DNA of 32,598 nt from a virus, in IMG/VR virus record IMGVR_UViG_3300048547_000202, positions 1 through 32,598 of that record. One strand, written 5' to 3'. Position numbers and translations under genes: made by a program. Of the stretch, positions 21,151-29,075 are shown piece by piece (the first letter of the stretch is position 1; each line of letters starts with the position of its first letter). The notes below the pieces were generated by a model. The model worked only from the letters and a program-made list of their open reading frames with translations. It was not told the DNA's origin and searched no databases.

Positions 21151-23964
21151 TTACAACATCTTACGAACCTTTTCAAGATAGATCTTCCTGAACCCATTCT
21201 TCAACACACCTTTGAATAAGTACCATTCACCCAGCTTTCCATCCTCCACAATGGGCTTGCCCATCTTTTGGTACTTGAACCTGTCGACTGTGCATATGAT
21301 TGCGCCAGTGTCATCTTCAGCTGTCACGTTCAACCAAAGGTTATTCCGATCAACTCTGCGACCACCACGTTTGGCCAAGTTGACAGCTTCATTCATATCC
21401 CTCAAATTCTTCTCTTTGAGCTTGCCGAAGAAAACGAATGTTCCTGGATTGTCCCCGTCTAGGTCTTGGATGTCTGTTATGGCTGAGCCGATGTTGTGGG
21501 CTTTGGGATCTTTCTTGATGTGGCCAAATCTCCTTTCGCACTCAAAAATATCGTCATAGGGTGTCGTGCCTGTGTTCAGCAGGGTTTCTTGCCGTGGGGT
21601 CAATGGTTGGGACAGGTTGCGCCTGTTTTCTATGTCTTCTGCCATTTTGGGGCCGATGCCTTTGATCCCTATCAACCCACCGATCAATTCATTGTCTTGG
21701 ACTGACCAGTTGGCCTTGGACTTGAATTTGTCGAATGGCTTGTAAGTCAATCCCTCAGACACAACTTCCCTCAACAGCTTGACAGCTTGGTCGTCATCCT
21801 TGACATTACGGAGGCAAGCAGCAGCATACTCCAGTGGGAACCTGCTCTTCAAGACACAACACCAATAGCTCACCATCCCGTAAGATATTGCGTGACTGCG
21901 GTTGAACGCCCAAGATCCCATCGTGTTGATGTTGTCCCATATTGTTTGCGCGACGTCTTCCGGTATGCCGTTCTCAGCAGCTCCAACCTTGAACTTCTCC
22001 CAGAACGTGTCAAAATATTCTTTGCCATAAGACTTGCTCATTGCTTTGCGCAGGAATGAAACATCTTCCCAACTCAGCTTGCCTATCTCCCGACCAATGG
22101 TCATGACTTGTTCTTGATAGACCACAACACCATGAGTCACCTTTGTGATTGGCTCTGTCATTGGGTGCATGTATTCCGCTGGTGCTGCTCCTATGTGCCG
22201 CTTGATAAACTGGCTCGTACCACCGGAGTTGAGTGGTCCAGGACGAGCTAGGGCAGTGATGGCTGCAACGTCCTCAAAGTTGTGCACTTTCATTTGTCTG
22301 GTCACACCTTGCAGCGCGTAGCCTTCAAATTGGAATATGCCTGCATATTTCTCATCATTCAATATTGCGAATGCCTTTTTGTCTTCCAGAGGAAACTTTA
22401 TCAGCTGGTCTCGCACCCAACCAACCTGATCCAAAACGTCCTGCAAGACGGAGAGTGTTCTGAGGCCCAATGCATCAATCTTCAGCAGGTTGAGGTCTTC
22501 AGCGTCTTTTTTGTCTATCTGGGCCGCACCAGTCTGCGCACTGACGGAGCAATATTTGCTGACTGGGTCTTCAGTCACCAGAATGCCAGCAGCATGCACA
22601 CCAACGTGTCTTGCGTGGTTCTCCATCTTTGCCGCAACTTTCATCTGCGGGAATTTCTCCAAGACAGCCTTGCCTATGTCGAGGTCGTTGAATGTGTCGA
22701 GGATGCAGAACGCAGCACGAGAGTCACCACCACTGCGCTCGATGATCGCACCTTTCAGGTCATTGACTTCCCATGCGGGTATGCCAAGCTCTTTGGCCAC
22801 TTCTGCTATTGTGCTCTTGGCTTTGTAGCGGCTGACCGTCCCGAGGTGTGCAACTTTTTCTGCACCGTACTTGTCCCTGAGATATTGGAAAACCATCTCT
22901 CTGCGGTCATCTTGAAAGTCGATGTCGATGTCTGGCAGATCTTCTCGGGTGATGTCGATGAATCTTTCGAACAACAGGTCGTGCACAATCGGGTCAACGT
23001 CAGTTATGCCAGTGAGGTAACAAACCAAAGAACCAGCAGAAGATCCACGAGCAGGGCCAACCAGCATGTGCTCTTTGGCGTAACGAATCATGTCAGCAAT
23101 CACAAAGAAATAATCCTCAAATTCCTTGCTGGCAATCATGTCCAACTCTCGCTTGAGCCTAGCCGCATAAACTGGATCTTTCAGGTCAACGCCCAGTGCC
23201 GGAGCACCATCTTCGCAAAGCTCTCGCAAAGTCTTTTTTGAATGGAATGCGATCATTTGCGCAACTGGCAGATCAGCATTGCAAAGCTCTGCAACTTTGT
23301 AGGTGTTGTCGATGGCTTCTTGCGTCCCCCAAGGCACAGCAGCCTTCCACTCCCACTCATCAAGAATGTGCATGGGCCCACTGCGATCTGTACGGTTACG
23401 GCCACACAAAACCTCGTAAGCCTTTTTGTCCGATGGCTTGGGATAAAAGTTGTCGCTGGTGGCTATGGTCTTGAAGCCTTTTTGAGCAGCCCACTCAGCT
23501 GACTTCGGAGAGCTCATTGGTCCAAGCTCGACGTAAAGATTGTGTTTTTTGGTCAAAGGAAGCATCGACCAGTCTGGGTGCGATCCGGACAACATTATCA
23601 CGTTTTCGCTGACATCGAACAGGTCTGAATAGCTTATGCGGGGATAATAGTAGAAATTCTCTTTGGATGTGCTGCGGGACACAAGCTCATATATCTCAGC
23701 CAACCCATCATTGTTGCAAGCCAGAAATGACATCGGATTGTCGGCTTGTTTGGAACGGTCATTGGCATCTAAGACCACAGATATCTCAACACCAAACACA
23801 GGCTTGATGCCAGACTTTTTGCAGTGCTTGGAGAATGCGACGTGGCCCCATGTTCCTGTGTCGCATATTCCAACAGCCTTGTCTTCAAAACACTCAACAA
23901 CCTTTTGTATGGGGCCGTATGCCTTGCGGAACGAATACTCTGTGCGTGTCTTGAGGTTCAACAT
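21151..23964 (-). CDS. dnaE: DNA polymerase III alpha subunit (C-family polymerase)
   Basis: A 937-aa polymerase, shorter than the roughly 1160 aa of bacterial DnaE. The catalytic palm has GPARGSSAGSLV (303-314) and PDIDIDF (344-350, with D345 and D347 as metal ligands). LLKIDALGL carries the third aspartate. FNRSHAISYGMVSYWC is the conserved fingers motif. The PHP domain at residues 1-60 is degenerate: the usual LHxHSxYS reads LKTRTEYS, and D-H reads D-T, so metal-dependent proofreading is probably lost. The C-terminus ends in an OB-like segment, without a clear beta-clamp/tau tail. It directly follows the epsilon-like gene (TAA-ATG), giving a phage-coded replicative core. Confidence 0.92.
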   Translation of the reverse strand: MLNLKTRTEYSFRKAYGPIQKVVECFEDKAVGICDTGTWGHVAFSKHCKKSGIKPVFGVEISVVLDANDRSKQADNPMSFLACNNDGLAEIYELVSRSTSKENFYYYPRISYSDLFDVSENVIMLSGSHPDWSMLPLTKKHNLYVELGPMSSPKSAEWAAQKGFKTIATSDNFYPKPSDKKAYEVLCGRNRTDRSGPMHILDEWEWKAAVPWGTQEAIDNTYKVAELCNADLPVAQMIAFHSKKTLRELCEDGAPALGVDLKDPVYAARLKRELDMIASKEFEDYFFVIADMIRYAKEHMLVGPARGSSAGSLVCYLTGITDVDPIVHDLLFERFIDITREDLPDIDIDFQDDRREMVFQYLRDKYGAEKVAHLGTVSRYKAKSTIAEVAKELGIPAWEVNDLKGAIIERSGGDSRAAFCILDTFNDLDIGKAVLEKFPQMKVAAKMENHARHVGVHAAGILVTEDPVSKYCSVSAQTGAAQIDKKDAEDLNLLKIDALGLRTLSVLQDVLDQVGWVRDQLIKFPLEDKKAFAILNDEKYAGIFQFEGYALQGVTRQMKVHNFEDVAAITALARPGPLNSGGTSQFIKRHIGAAPAEYMHPMTEPITKVTHGVVVYQEQVMTIGREIGKLSWEDVSFLRKAMSKSYGKEYFDTFWEKFKVGAAENGIPEDVAQTIWDNINTMGSWAFNRSHAISYGMVSYWCCVLKSRFPLEYAAACLRNVKDDDQAVKLLREVVSEGLTYKPFDKFKSKANWSVQDNELIGGLIGIKGIGPKMAEDIENRRNLSQPLTPRQETLLNTGTTPYDDIFECERRFGHIKKDPKAHNIGSAITDIQDLDGDNPGTFVFFGKLKEKNLRDMNEAVNLAKRGGRRVDRNNLWLNVTAEDDTGAIICTVDRFKYQKMGKPIVEDGKLGEWYLFKGVLKNGFRKIYLEKVRKML

Positions 23965-24501
23965 TTATATGTGTCCTTCCTTTGCGTACCAATCAATGAT
24001 CCGGAGCGTTGCTTCAACATCATTCATTGACCTGTGAGAGCCTTCTATCTTCTCTTCGAAGAGCTCTTCGTATATGTCGCCCAGCTTGCGCATCTTCCCC
24101 CAGACTCTCTGGCCAACCTCAACTGTGCAGGTGTGCTCATAAGGCCAAGGGAAGCTTGTGACCTTGTCTAGCCTCTCAAGCTCAAATTTCAAGATCTTTC
24201 TGTCGAAGCCAAGATTGTGGGCAAACATACGCTTGGTTCCCAAAAAGAATTCATTCAATCTGTCGAGGTGTGCGATGAATGGCTTTTGGTCTTTGAGCAT
24301 GTCGTCTGTTATGCCTGTGATCTTGGTGATCTTTGGATCGAGCATGTGCTTGGGGTTGCAAAAGAATTCAAGGCGATCAACCTCAATGAGCTCTTCAGTA
24401 AGCTTGATCGCACCGAATTCAATAATCTTGGGCTGCATGTCAAGATCAGAACCTTCCGCTTTGGGCAGACCTGTGGTTTCTAGATCAAAGACTATCAGCA
24501 T
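23965..24501 (-). CDS. dnaQ: DnaQ-like 3'-5' exonuclease (proofreading)
   Basis: A 178-aa DEDDh exonuclease. Motif I is FDLETTG (D6, E8), motif II AHNLGFDRKIL (D100), and motif III SHRSMNDVEAT (H156, D161). This is the complete DEDDh set. The gene ends immediately before the dnaE start, so the two proteins are very likely made together as a polymerase-proofreader pair; this would replace the lost PHP activity. It overlaps the VOC gene by 17 nt. The clamp-binding QLxLP-type motif of cellular epsilon is not evident. Confidence 0.9.
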   Translation of the reverse strand: MLIVFDLETTGLPKAEGSDLDMQPKIIEFGAIKLTEELIEVDRLEFFCNPKHMLDPKITKITGITDDMLKDQKPFIAHLDRLNEFFLGTKRMFAHNLGFDRKILKFELERLDKVTSFPWPYEHTCTVEVGQRVWGKMRKLGDIYEELFEEKIEGSHRSMNDVEATLRIIDWYAKEGHI

Positions 24502-24964
24502 CTTTATTTATCCTAACGATGAATTTGAGGTCAACGCCCAGTATGTTCTTCGTGTCGAATATGACGTAATTGTAAGATCGTTTTCCTGCAATCACGGGAT
24601 TGGTGTGGGAGTCGGTGAAAACTTCTTGCGCCACTTCGATGTCACGGTTTGCGAAGAACGCTCGCCAATGCACAAGATCTTCTGCACTGCAATGCATCCC
24701 TAGGTGGCTGACTGTGTTCCTTGATCCTCTTGAATCAATCCAGTTGGGGCCAGAAGTATAATCCAAAACTTCAAACTCTTTGCCGGAGAACAGGTCATAG
24801 TTGAAAGACAAGTCAGCTTCGTTGGTGTCGCGAACGCCGAAAACATTGCCAGTTGCGACAACGTGATCTTCAGCCCAATCAGTTGCCCCAATCTCTGACA
24901 ACAGCTTCTTGGCTGCGATTGGATCTTTCGGGACGATTGCTATTTGTTCAATTTGGAATTTCAT
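24485..24964 (-). CDS. VOC-family (glyoxalase-like) protein
   Basis: A 159-aa protein. The ATG at 24964 has GGAG about 6 nt upstream; an ATG four codons earlier is possible. Two beta-alpha-beta-beta-beta-like halves are visible: FQIEQIAIVPKDPIAAKKLL with EFEVLDYTSGPNW, and SHLGMHCSAEDLVHWRAFF with GVDLKFIVRI. Possible metal ligands are Q7, E65 and H87; the fourth position is D145 or absent. This is the vicinal oxygen chelate fold used by glyoxalases, extradiol dioxygenases and resistance proteins. The role in a phage is unknown. It lies between an SDR and the polymerase genes in one operon. Confidence 0.7.
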   Translation of the reverse strand: MKFQIEQIAIVPKDPIAAKKLLSEIGATDWAEDHVVATGNVFGVRDTNEADLSFNYDLFSGKEFEVLDYTSGPNWIDSRGSRNTVSHLGMHCSAEDLVHWRAFFANRDIEVAQEVFTDSHTNPVIAGKRSYNYVIFDTKNILGVDLKFIVRINKDADSL

Positions 24965-24965
24965 T

Positions 24966-25643
24966 TCAGGCTCCATATGGAAGGATGCACCCAGTCAGGT
25001 ACTTGTGGTGATCTTTTGATTGAAGTAAAAAAGCGACAAATTCTGCCAGCCTTTCTGGTGGCGTTTCTTCGCCTGTCAACAGACCATTGAGTTGATACTG
25101 CTGGGCATGCTCTTTGGTCCAGCCACGAGTGGCAACCACTTGGTTGTCGATGTCATCACTCATGCCAGTGCCAGAGAGTTTGTTAGGGGCTATCCCAAAA
25201 ACTGTTATGCCATGCTTCTTGGTCAGCTCTCTGGCCATCTGCAACGTCATGATGTGGGCAGCACCTTTGGACGCATTGTAGGCCAAAGAACAAGTCATAG
25301 GCATGTGGGCTGCATTGCTTACGATGTTGATGACTGTGCCTTTGCTTTTGATCAGTCCTGGCAAGCAAGCCTTGGTCATCATGTAGATGCCTTTGGCGTT
25401 GGTGTCCATGACTTTGTCCCAGTCTGATTCCTCGAAGTTTTCCAGCCAATCGATTATGTTGACGCCAGCATTGTTTATCAACACGTCAATTTTCTGACGC
25501 CAGACGTCAGAAATGTCTGGACTGCGGACATCCCTGCCATCCTCAAGATTGAAGCTGATCACTTTGTGGCCTTGGCTGATCAGCTTTTCTTTCATTGCCT
25601 TGCCCAAGCCTTTGCCTGTGCCTGTGATTAAAATGTTGCTCAC
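24966..25643 (-). CDS. short-chain dehydrogenase/reductase (SDR)
   Basis: A 225-aa oxidoreductase. The start is GTG at 25643, overlapping the previous TGA and with a strong AAGGAGG 7 nt upstream. The NAD(P)-binding loop is TGTGKGLG (7-14), the structural motif NNAG (57-60), and the catalytic set N82, S109, Y122 and K126 (YNASK). All classical SDR residues are present, so it should be an active dehydrogenase. The substrate cannot be read from the sequence; nucleotide sugars, fatty-acid intermediates or modified bases are possible. It is followed by the VOC gene. Confidence 0.85.
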   Translation of the reverse strand: MSNILITGTGKGLGKAMKEKLISQGHKVISFNLEDGRDVRSPDISDVWRQKIDVLINNAGVNIIDWLENFEESDWDKVMDTNAKGIYMMTKACLPGLIKSKGTVINIVSNAAHMPMTCSLAYNASKGAAHIMTLQMARELTKKHGITVFGIAPNKLSGTGMSDDIDNQVVATRGWTKEHAQQYQLNGLLTGEETPPERLAEFVAFLLQSKDHHKYLTGCILPYGA

Positions 25644-25936
25644 TGTTTCTCCTCCTTGATGAGATATTCAACCATGGCCGCATAAACGGCTGCATCATGA
25701 ATTGAGTCTTTGTGTTTCAGGTTGCTGTTTGCGAACCTAGTGATCTTGACGATCATCAACTCAAACAGATGCCAGCTGTTGTAATCGCTGACTGTGTTGA
25801 GCTGCACCCCATTGGGGAACAAACTGATCATCACTTCTCCGACGGTCTTGTAGTTGTCGCCGTAGACTTTATTCCGCTCTCGGAATGTTTCTGCCATCTC
25901 TTGCAGAATGTCTGATGGATCTTTAGGACTGCTCAT
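25640..25936 (-). CDS. small NTPase-like protein (DUF6378-like)
   Basis: A 98-aa helical protein, start ATG at 25936 overlapping the upstream stop (ATGA). The sequence ERNKVYGDNYKTVGEVMISLF followed by FELMIVKITRFANSN and SIHDAAVYAAMVEYLI has the order R-x-x-x-YG, then K-x-x-R, then D-x-x-x-Y found in a small phage family (DUF6378) that resembles all-alpha NTP pyrophosphatases. Hydrolysis of a (d)NTP would fit the nearby ThyX and polymerase. It ends in GTGA overlapping the SDR start. The family call is by eye. Confidence 0.6.
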   Translation of the reverse strand: MSSPKDPSDILQEMAETFRERNKVYGDNYKTVGEVMISLFPNGVQLNTVSDYNSWHLFELMIVKITRFANSNLKHKDSIHDAAVYAAMVEYLIKEEKQ

Positions 25937-26121
25937 TCGACACGCCACCATTCACCTTCGGCCCTCCCTTCTTGGTATGCTGCATCGACGGATTCGTCGT
26001 GCTCGTTGGACTTCTTGAAAGCCTCCTCCAGAGACATCCGCAGGGCAGGGCTGAGGTCAAAAAGCCTTGCAATTTTTTGCCTGTCAAATTCAATGTCGTT
26101 GCCGACCAATCTAAGTTCCAT
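25933..26121 (-). CDS. small hypothetical protein (62 aa)
   Basis: A 62-aa acidic helical protein. The ATG at 26121 overlaps the phosphatase stop (TGATG) and has GGAGGGG 8 nt upstream; an upstream start would read out of frame through the phosphatase gene. It begins MELRLVGNDIEFDRQKIARL and ends EGEWWRVE. No cysteine or known motif. It is coupled at both ends, so it is likely real. Confidence 0.6.
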   Translation of the reverse strand: MELRLVGNDIEFDRQKIARLFDLSPALRMSLEEAFKKSNEHDESVDAAYQEGRAEGEWWRVE

Positions 26122-26555
26122 CAGAAATTCCCCTCCTGAACCTGCAGGCAAGTTATGCCCTCATCTCTCCACATGTCAACGCAGACTTTGCGGTCTTCCA
26201 GAGCAAACCAGACTTGTTCTTTTTTGTAGTTGGCATTGAACAATTCTCGCTTGACAATGTCGTCTCTGCGCTTGTCACCTGCTGGCCTCATCAACAGATG
26301 GTTGAATGGGATGTCATTCATGTTGAGCCAACTCATGGTCACGTCTCTGAATGATTCGTCCCGAGCGGTCATTATTACAATCCAAGTCCACTTAGGCAGA
26401 TTGCGCACCAAATCAACAACAGCATCAATCGGATCATCATCCTTGCTGGCTGCATTGAATGCTTCATAATCTTTCGCTTCATACAAATGGAATCTGTGAC
26501 GACAATCAGCCAGCGTCCCATCAATGTCAACAATCACTGCACCGTCTCGAACCAT
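26121..26555 (-). CDS. HAD-superfamily phosphatase (PNK 3'-phosphatase-like)
   Basis: A 144-aa protein. The ATG at 26555 has AAGGAGG 7 nt upstream; a TTG eight codons earlier is unlikely. Motif I is VDIDGTLAD (D10 nucleophile, D12), motif II is MTAR (T63), the region RRDDIVK carries a candidate motif III lysine (K102), and motif IV is EDR (D121). The phrase ALEDRKVCVDMWRDEGITCLQV is very like the phosphatase domain of T4 polynucleotide kinase. No kinase domain is attached. It may remove 3'-phosphates from nicked nucleic acid or act on nucleotides. It overlaps the upstream gene by 22 nt. Confidence 0.8.
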   Translation of the reverse strand: MVRDGAVIVDIDGTLADCRHRFHLYEAKDYEAFNAASKDDDPIDAVVDLVRNLPKWTWIVIMTARDESFRDVTMSWLNMNDIPFNHLLMRPAGDKRRDDIVKRELFNANYKKEQVWFALEDRKVCVDMWRDEGITCLQVQEGNF

Positions 26556-27022
26556 TCTGGAGCCTCCTTGTCTTTCCAAGCTGCGAACCTTGCCTTGGCA
26601 CCATTGTAATAATTCCTGTATGCTTCCACAGTGCAGTCAGTTTTGTATTCATCAGGCATGCACTGAGGCGGTTCTCGCCAAGCCAGACGATCAATCCACA
26701 TTGGTGAAATTGTCAAGAATGGAGCCAGACCCATGCTCTTGTGGGTCTTGCCGTATCGTCTTGTGTATTCCAAACCAAGCTGGACATACAATCCGCAAGC
26801 CCACCAATATTGCGCAGAGCTCTCGCGCACCCAAACAGCAGACGGATGGTTCTTGTGGGTAGACTTATACAAGCCAACCATGTCAGCCCAGTAGTCACCA
26901 TCGAGCTCTCTGTGAGCAGTGCACAGCAGCTGCGCAGTCTCAAGGATCATTTTGACGCAATGCTTGTCGCAATGCATCTTTGCAGCTTCCACAGGGTTGT
27001 GGTCTAGGTAGAAAATATTCAT
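26534..27022 (-). CDS. conserved phage protein of unknown function
   Basis: A 162-aa protein starting at ATG 27022 after TGAGAAAGGAA. It begins MNIFYLDHNPVEAAKMHCDKH and continues VKMILETAQLLCTAHR, then AVWVRESSAQYWWACGLYVQL and EYTRRYGKTHKS, ending APEWF. This is a distinctive family common in tailed phages. Its His/Cys/Arg pattern (CDKHxVKM, H-x-x-HPS, WVRES) suggests an active site, and a distant relation to pyrimidine-dimer glycosylases has been proposed for such sequences; I cannot confirm this. It lies between an HTH-like protein and the HAD phosphatase. Confidence 0.65.
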   Translation of the reverse strand: MNIFYLDHNPVEAAKMHCDKHCVKMILETAQLLCTAHRELDGDYWADMVGLYKSTHKNHPSAVWVRESSAQYWWACGLYVQLGLEYTRRYGKTHKSMGLAPFLTISPMWIDRLAWREPPQCMPDEYKTDCTVEAYRNYYNGAKARFAAWKDKEAPEWFETVQ

Positions 27023-27047
27023 GCCATTTCCTTTCTCAGCACGATCC

Positions 27048-27323
27048 TTACTTTTCGAATAATCCTTTAAATGCTTTCCTGAAGCCATTGACTATTGACC
27101 GTTCGTCTTTTTGGAAGTCTTCAGGCTCCTCAAACGCAGCATCATCAACAACGTAGTCCACAGGTATTGGTTTGTCCTCCAGCAACGTGCAATGAGGATT
27201 ATAAAGGATGTACTTGACTTCATGCTCCTTCAGGCTGTGCTTCTCCATGATCTCTTTGACGGTCATGTGCTTCTTGTTTTCCCGCACAGCGATTATCAGA
27301 TCATCTTCATATTTCTTGCTCAT
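27048..27323 (-). CDS. small helix-turn-helix-like protein
   Basis: A 91-aa protein with ATG at 27323 overlapping the ThyX stop (ATGA). Residues 5-40 contain DDLIIAVRENKKHMTVKEI and MEKHSLKEHEVKYIL, a helix-turn-helix pattern of the simple trihelical type. The rest is acidic (DDAAFEEPEDFQKDE) and ends FKGLFEK. It may regulate the operon or act on DNA with its neighbours. A 24-nt gap follows before the next gene, which has its own leader. Confidence 0.55.
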   Translation of the reverse strand: MSKKYEDDLIIAVRENKKHMTVKEIMEKHSLKEHEVKYILYNPHCTLLEDKPIPVDYVVDDAAFEEPEDFQKDERSIVNGFRKAFKGLFEK

Positions 27324-27967
27324 GGCTTGTTCAGAGCCTTTCCCATTGATGGTGCGGCCCACTGTGTTGGGGTCAAGAAAGGATCAGCCCATGGGTGCAC
27401 CGCGACAACAGCCTTGACCATCAGCTTGAACACCTGTTGATATTCACCTTGAGCTCGTGGGCTGAGGCGTGACTTGGCCATCTCGCTCAGTGTGCGCAAG
27501 TTAAACTTCGCGACGATGTTGGTGTGGATGTTAGTCGGCAAGACACCACGTGCATCTTCTGCGGGGACAAACTTCCGGAGCCTTTGGTATGCGTCAGCTA
27601 TGTCAGCCATTGCCTTGTCATATTCTTCCAGAGCTTCGTGGTTTTGCTCAATGCGCTCTGGAGTGTAATAGCTGAAGCCAAACATGTCAACTGTTCGTTG
27701 AGATTGTTGGGCGTATGAGGCTTGGCGAGTCCGGACGAACTGATGGGTGAACCCACGACTGACATCTCGAATGTTGAATGTGTAGTCAATGAATTCCCAA
27801 GATGAGCGGATTGTTTGGAGCATGTAGTCTAGCTCCTCCTGCTTCTTTGTTTCAGACCATCCAGCGATTTTGCCATAGGCATCCTCGTCGTCCATCAGCC
27901 TTGTGTTCTTGGTGAACAACAGCAGGTCAACAGCGTCAGAGGTATAATTTACGAGTTCCACTTTCAT
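27320..27967 (-). CDS. thyX: ThyX-like flavin-dependent thymidylate synthase, variant motif
   Basis: A 215-aa protein, start ATG 27967 with AAGGAG 7 nt upstream, overlapping the FAD oxidoreductase stop (ATGA). The signature region reads HQFVRTRQASYAQQSQR: RTRQAS (79-84) in place of the classical RHRxxS, and SYAQQSQR in place of SxNExSxR. RGVLPTNIHTNIVAKFNLRTL and SPRAQGEYQ are also typical. ThyX makes dTMP from dUMP with FAD, NADPH and methylene-folate. The His-to-Thr change occurs in a subclass of phage homologues by my recollection; whether it makes dTMP or modifies another nucleotide is open. Confidence 0.85.
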   Translation of the reverse strand: MKVELVNYTSDAVDLLLFTKNTRLMDDEDAYGKIAGWSETKKQEELDYMLQTIRSSWEFIDYTFNIRDVSRGFTHQFVRTRQASYAQQSQRTVDMFGFSYYTPERIEQNHEALEEYDKAMADIADAYQRLRKFVPAEDARGVLPTNIHTNIVAKFNLRTLSEMAKSRLSPRAQGEYQQVFKLMVKAVVAVHPWADPFLTPTQWAAPSMGKALNKP

Positions 27968-28902
27968 TGATTTTCTCCTTTCTGAGAGTGCATCCATCGG
28001 GCATAGTCAGACTTCCCCCGAATGAATTCTTCGACAACTTTTACATCGTCGACTACATCGTCCAGTAAGATCTGTCGCCATGTTGCGAACCTGCCAACTG
28101 AATAGATGTTGTGTTGGGTGGTCATTTGGAAAATGAATTCTTTCCGCAGACGCTCATCGATCGGACGAATCTTGCCGTACTCTTGAGTCGATGAGGTGAT
28201 GTTGGTTATCTTCATAGGTCTGAACCCGAAGTCATCCATCAGTATGCTCATTATGTGGGGTGCTGGCTTTGATTCTATTGGCACAGCAGCCTCACAGATC
28301 ACGACATTGCCGATGACTGAAACTCTGTAATGTGGGACTGTCGGGTCTGGGTAATAAATGGTCTGATATATATCGCAGTCCGGTTTGTCAATGGTTGCGC
28401 GGATGGTGTATATTTTTTGCTTGGGAAAGTCTGGGATCTCGTCCCAACCGACGATCTTCATCAACACTGGCATTGGTATGGTCGAGATGATTGGTCCGGA
28501 AGTGTTGGCGATTGAGTATTCGGACAAGCTCATGTTGTAAGATATTTCTGCGCCCATGGACATGTCCCTGATCAGGTGCCATGGGGCAATGTAGCGTGAT
28601 GCTGCGGAGAGGTTGTTGATGGATCGGCTCATGATTGAGCCTGTGACCTTTTGGGAATACATGTTGCTCAGGAACAGGTTTGGCTCAGTGGTGATCTTGC
28701 CGTCGTACTTGATTGCTTTGGTCACGTGCACCTTCTTGAAAGGGATGCCGCAAGCTGTGCCAGCCTTGTCGCTACGGAAGCGCAACAGCGCACCATGGTT
28801 GTTGGGCAGGGAGCCTTGAGCCTCAAACACAGTTGGGCTCATCCCCCTCAACATATTAGCTGCCAGCAATCCTGCCAGACCTGCTCCATAAATCGCTACC
28901 AT
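27964..28902 (-). CDS. FAD-dependent oxidoreductase
   Basis: A 312-aa flavoprotein. The N-terminus has a beta-alpha-beta dinucleotide fold: VAIYGAGLAGLLAANML (GAGLAG 6-11) with E27 at the end of strand 2 binding the FAD ribose. The C-terminal VGRFATWRQILLDDVVDD is like the second FAD-binding motif (G-R-F-x-W) of UDP-galactopyranose mutase and amine oxidase-like flavoproteins. No second NAD(P) site is obvious. The start overlaps the CxxC gene (TAATG), with GGAGGAA before it, and the stop overlaps thyX. This tight pairing suggests work with ThyX or on its product. Confidence 0.8.
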   Translation of the reverse strand: MVAIYGAGLAGLLAANMLRGMSPTVFEAQGSLPNNHGALLRFRSDKAGTACGIPFKKVHVTKAIKYDGKITTEPNLFLSNMYSQKVTGSIMSRSINNLSAASRYIAPWHLIRDMSMGAEISYNMSLSEYSIANTSGPIISTIPMPVLMKIVGWDEIPDFPKQKIYTIRATIDKPDCDIYQTIYYPDPTVPHYRVSVIGNVVICEAAVPIESKPAPHIMSILMDDFGFRPMKITNITSSTQEYGKIRPIDERLRKEFIFQMTTQHNIYSVGRFATWRQILLDDVVDDVKVVEEFIRGKSDYARWMHSQKGENQ

Positions 28903-29075
28903 TATTCCTCCAACATCTTCCTGAGTTTGCGTTCGGCTCTCTTGGCCGCTGCATGGGTTGTTATTGCTTGTGGCACGGATTGCTCAATCGGGAATATACA
29001 AGCATCAAGCGCAACGAGCAAGAGGCGAATCTCCTGCTCGTTGAGTTTTGGCTTATAGCAATCTTTGCAGGTCAT
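28902..29075 (-). CDS. 57-aa CxxC protein
   Basis: A short frame found in the gap: ATG at 29075-29073 overlaps the stop of the upstream gene (ATGA), and the TAA at 28904-28902 overlaps the FAD oxidoreductase ATG. The protein starts MTCKDCYKPKLNEQEIRLLL, with one CxxC pair (C3, C6) and a further C26, then a basic helix (HAAAKRAERKLRKMLEE). A half zinc-ribbon or redox-active CxxC is possible. Both boundaries are coupled, so it is probably real and part of the FAD-ThyX group. Confidence 0.65.
   Translation of the reverse strand: MTCKDCYKPKLNEQEIRLLLVALDACIFPIEQSVPQAITTHAAAKRAERKLRKMLEE

Noticed and set aside
22282-23241. 319-aa ORF on the + strand antisense to the polymerase gene
   Set aside because: The opposite strand encodes all C-family polymerase motifs. 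This ORF has no ribosome-binding site and no recognisable domain; it arises from codon usage on the other strand.
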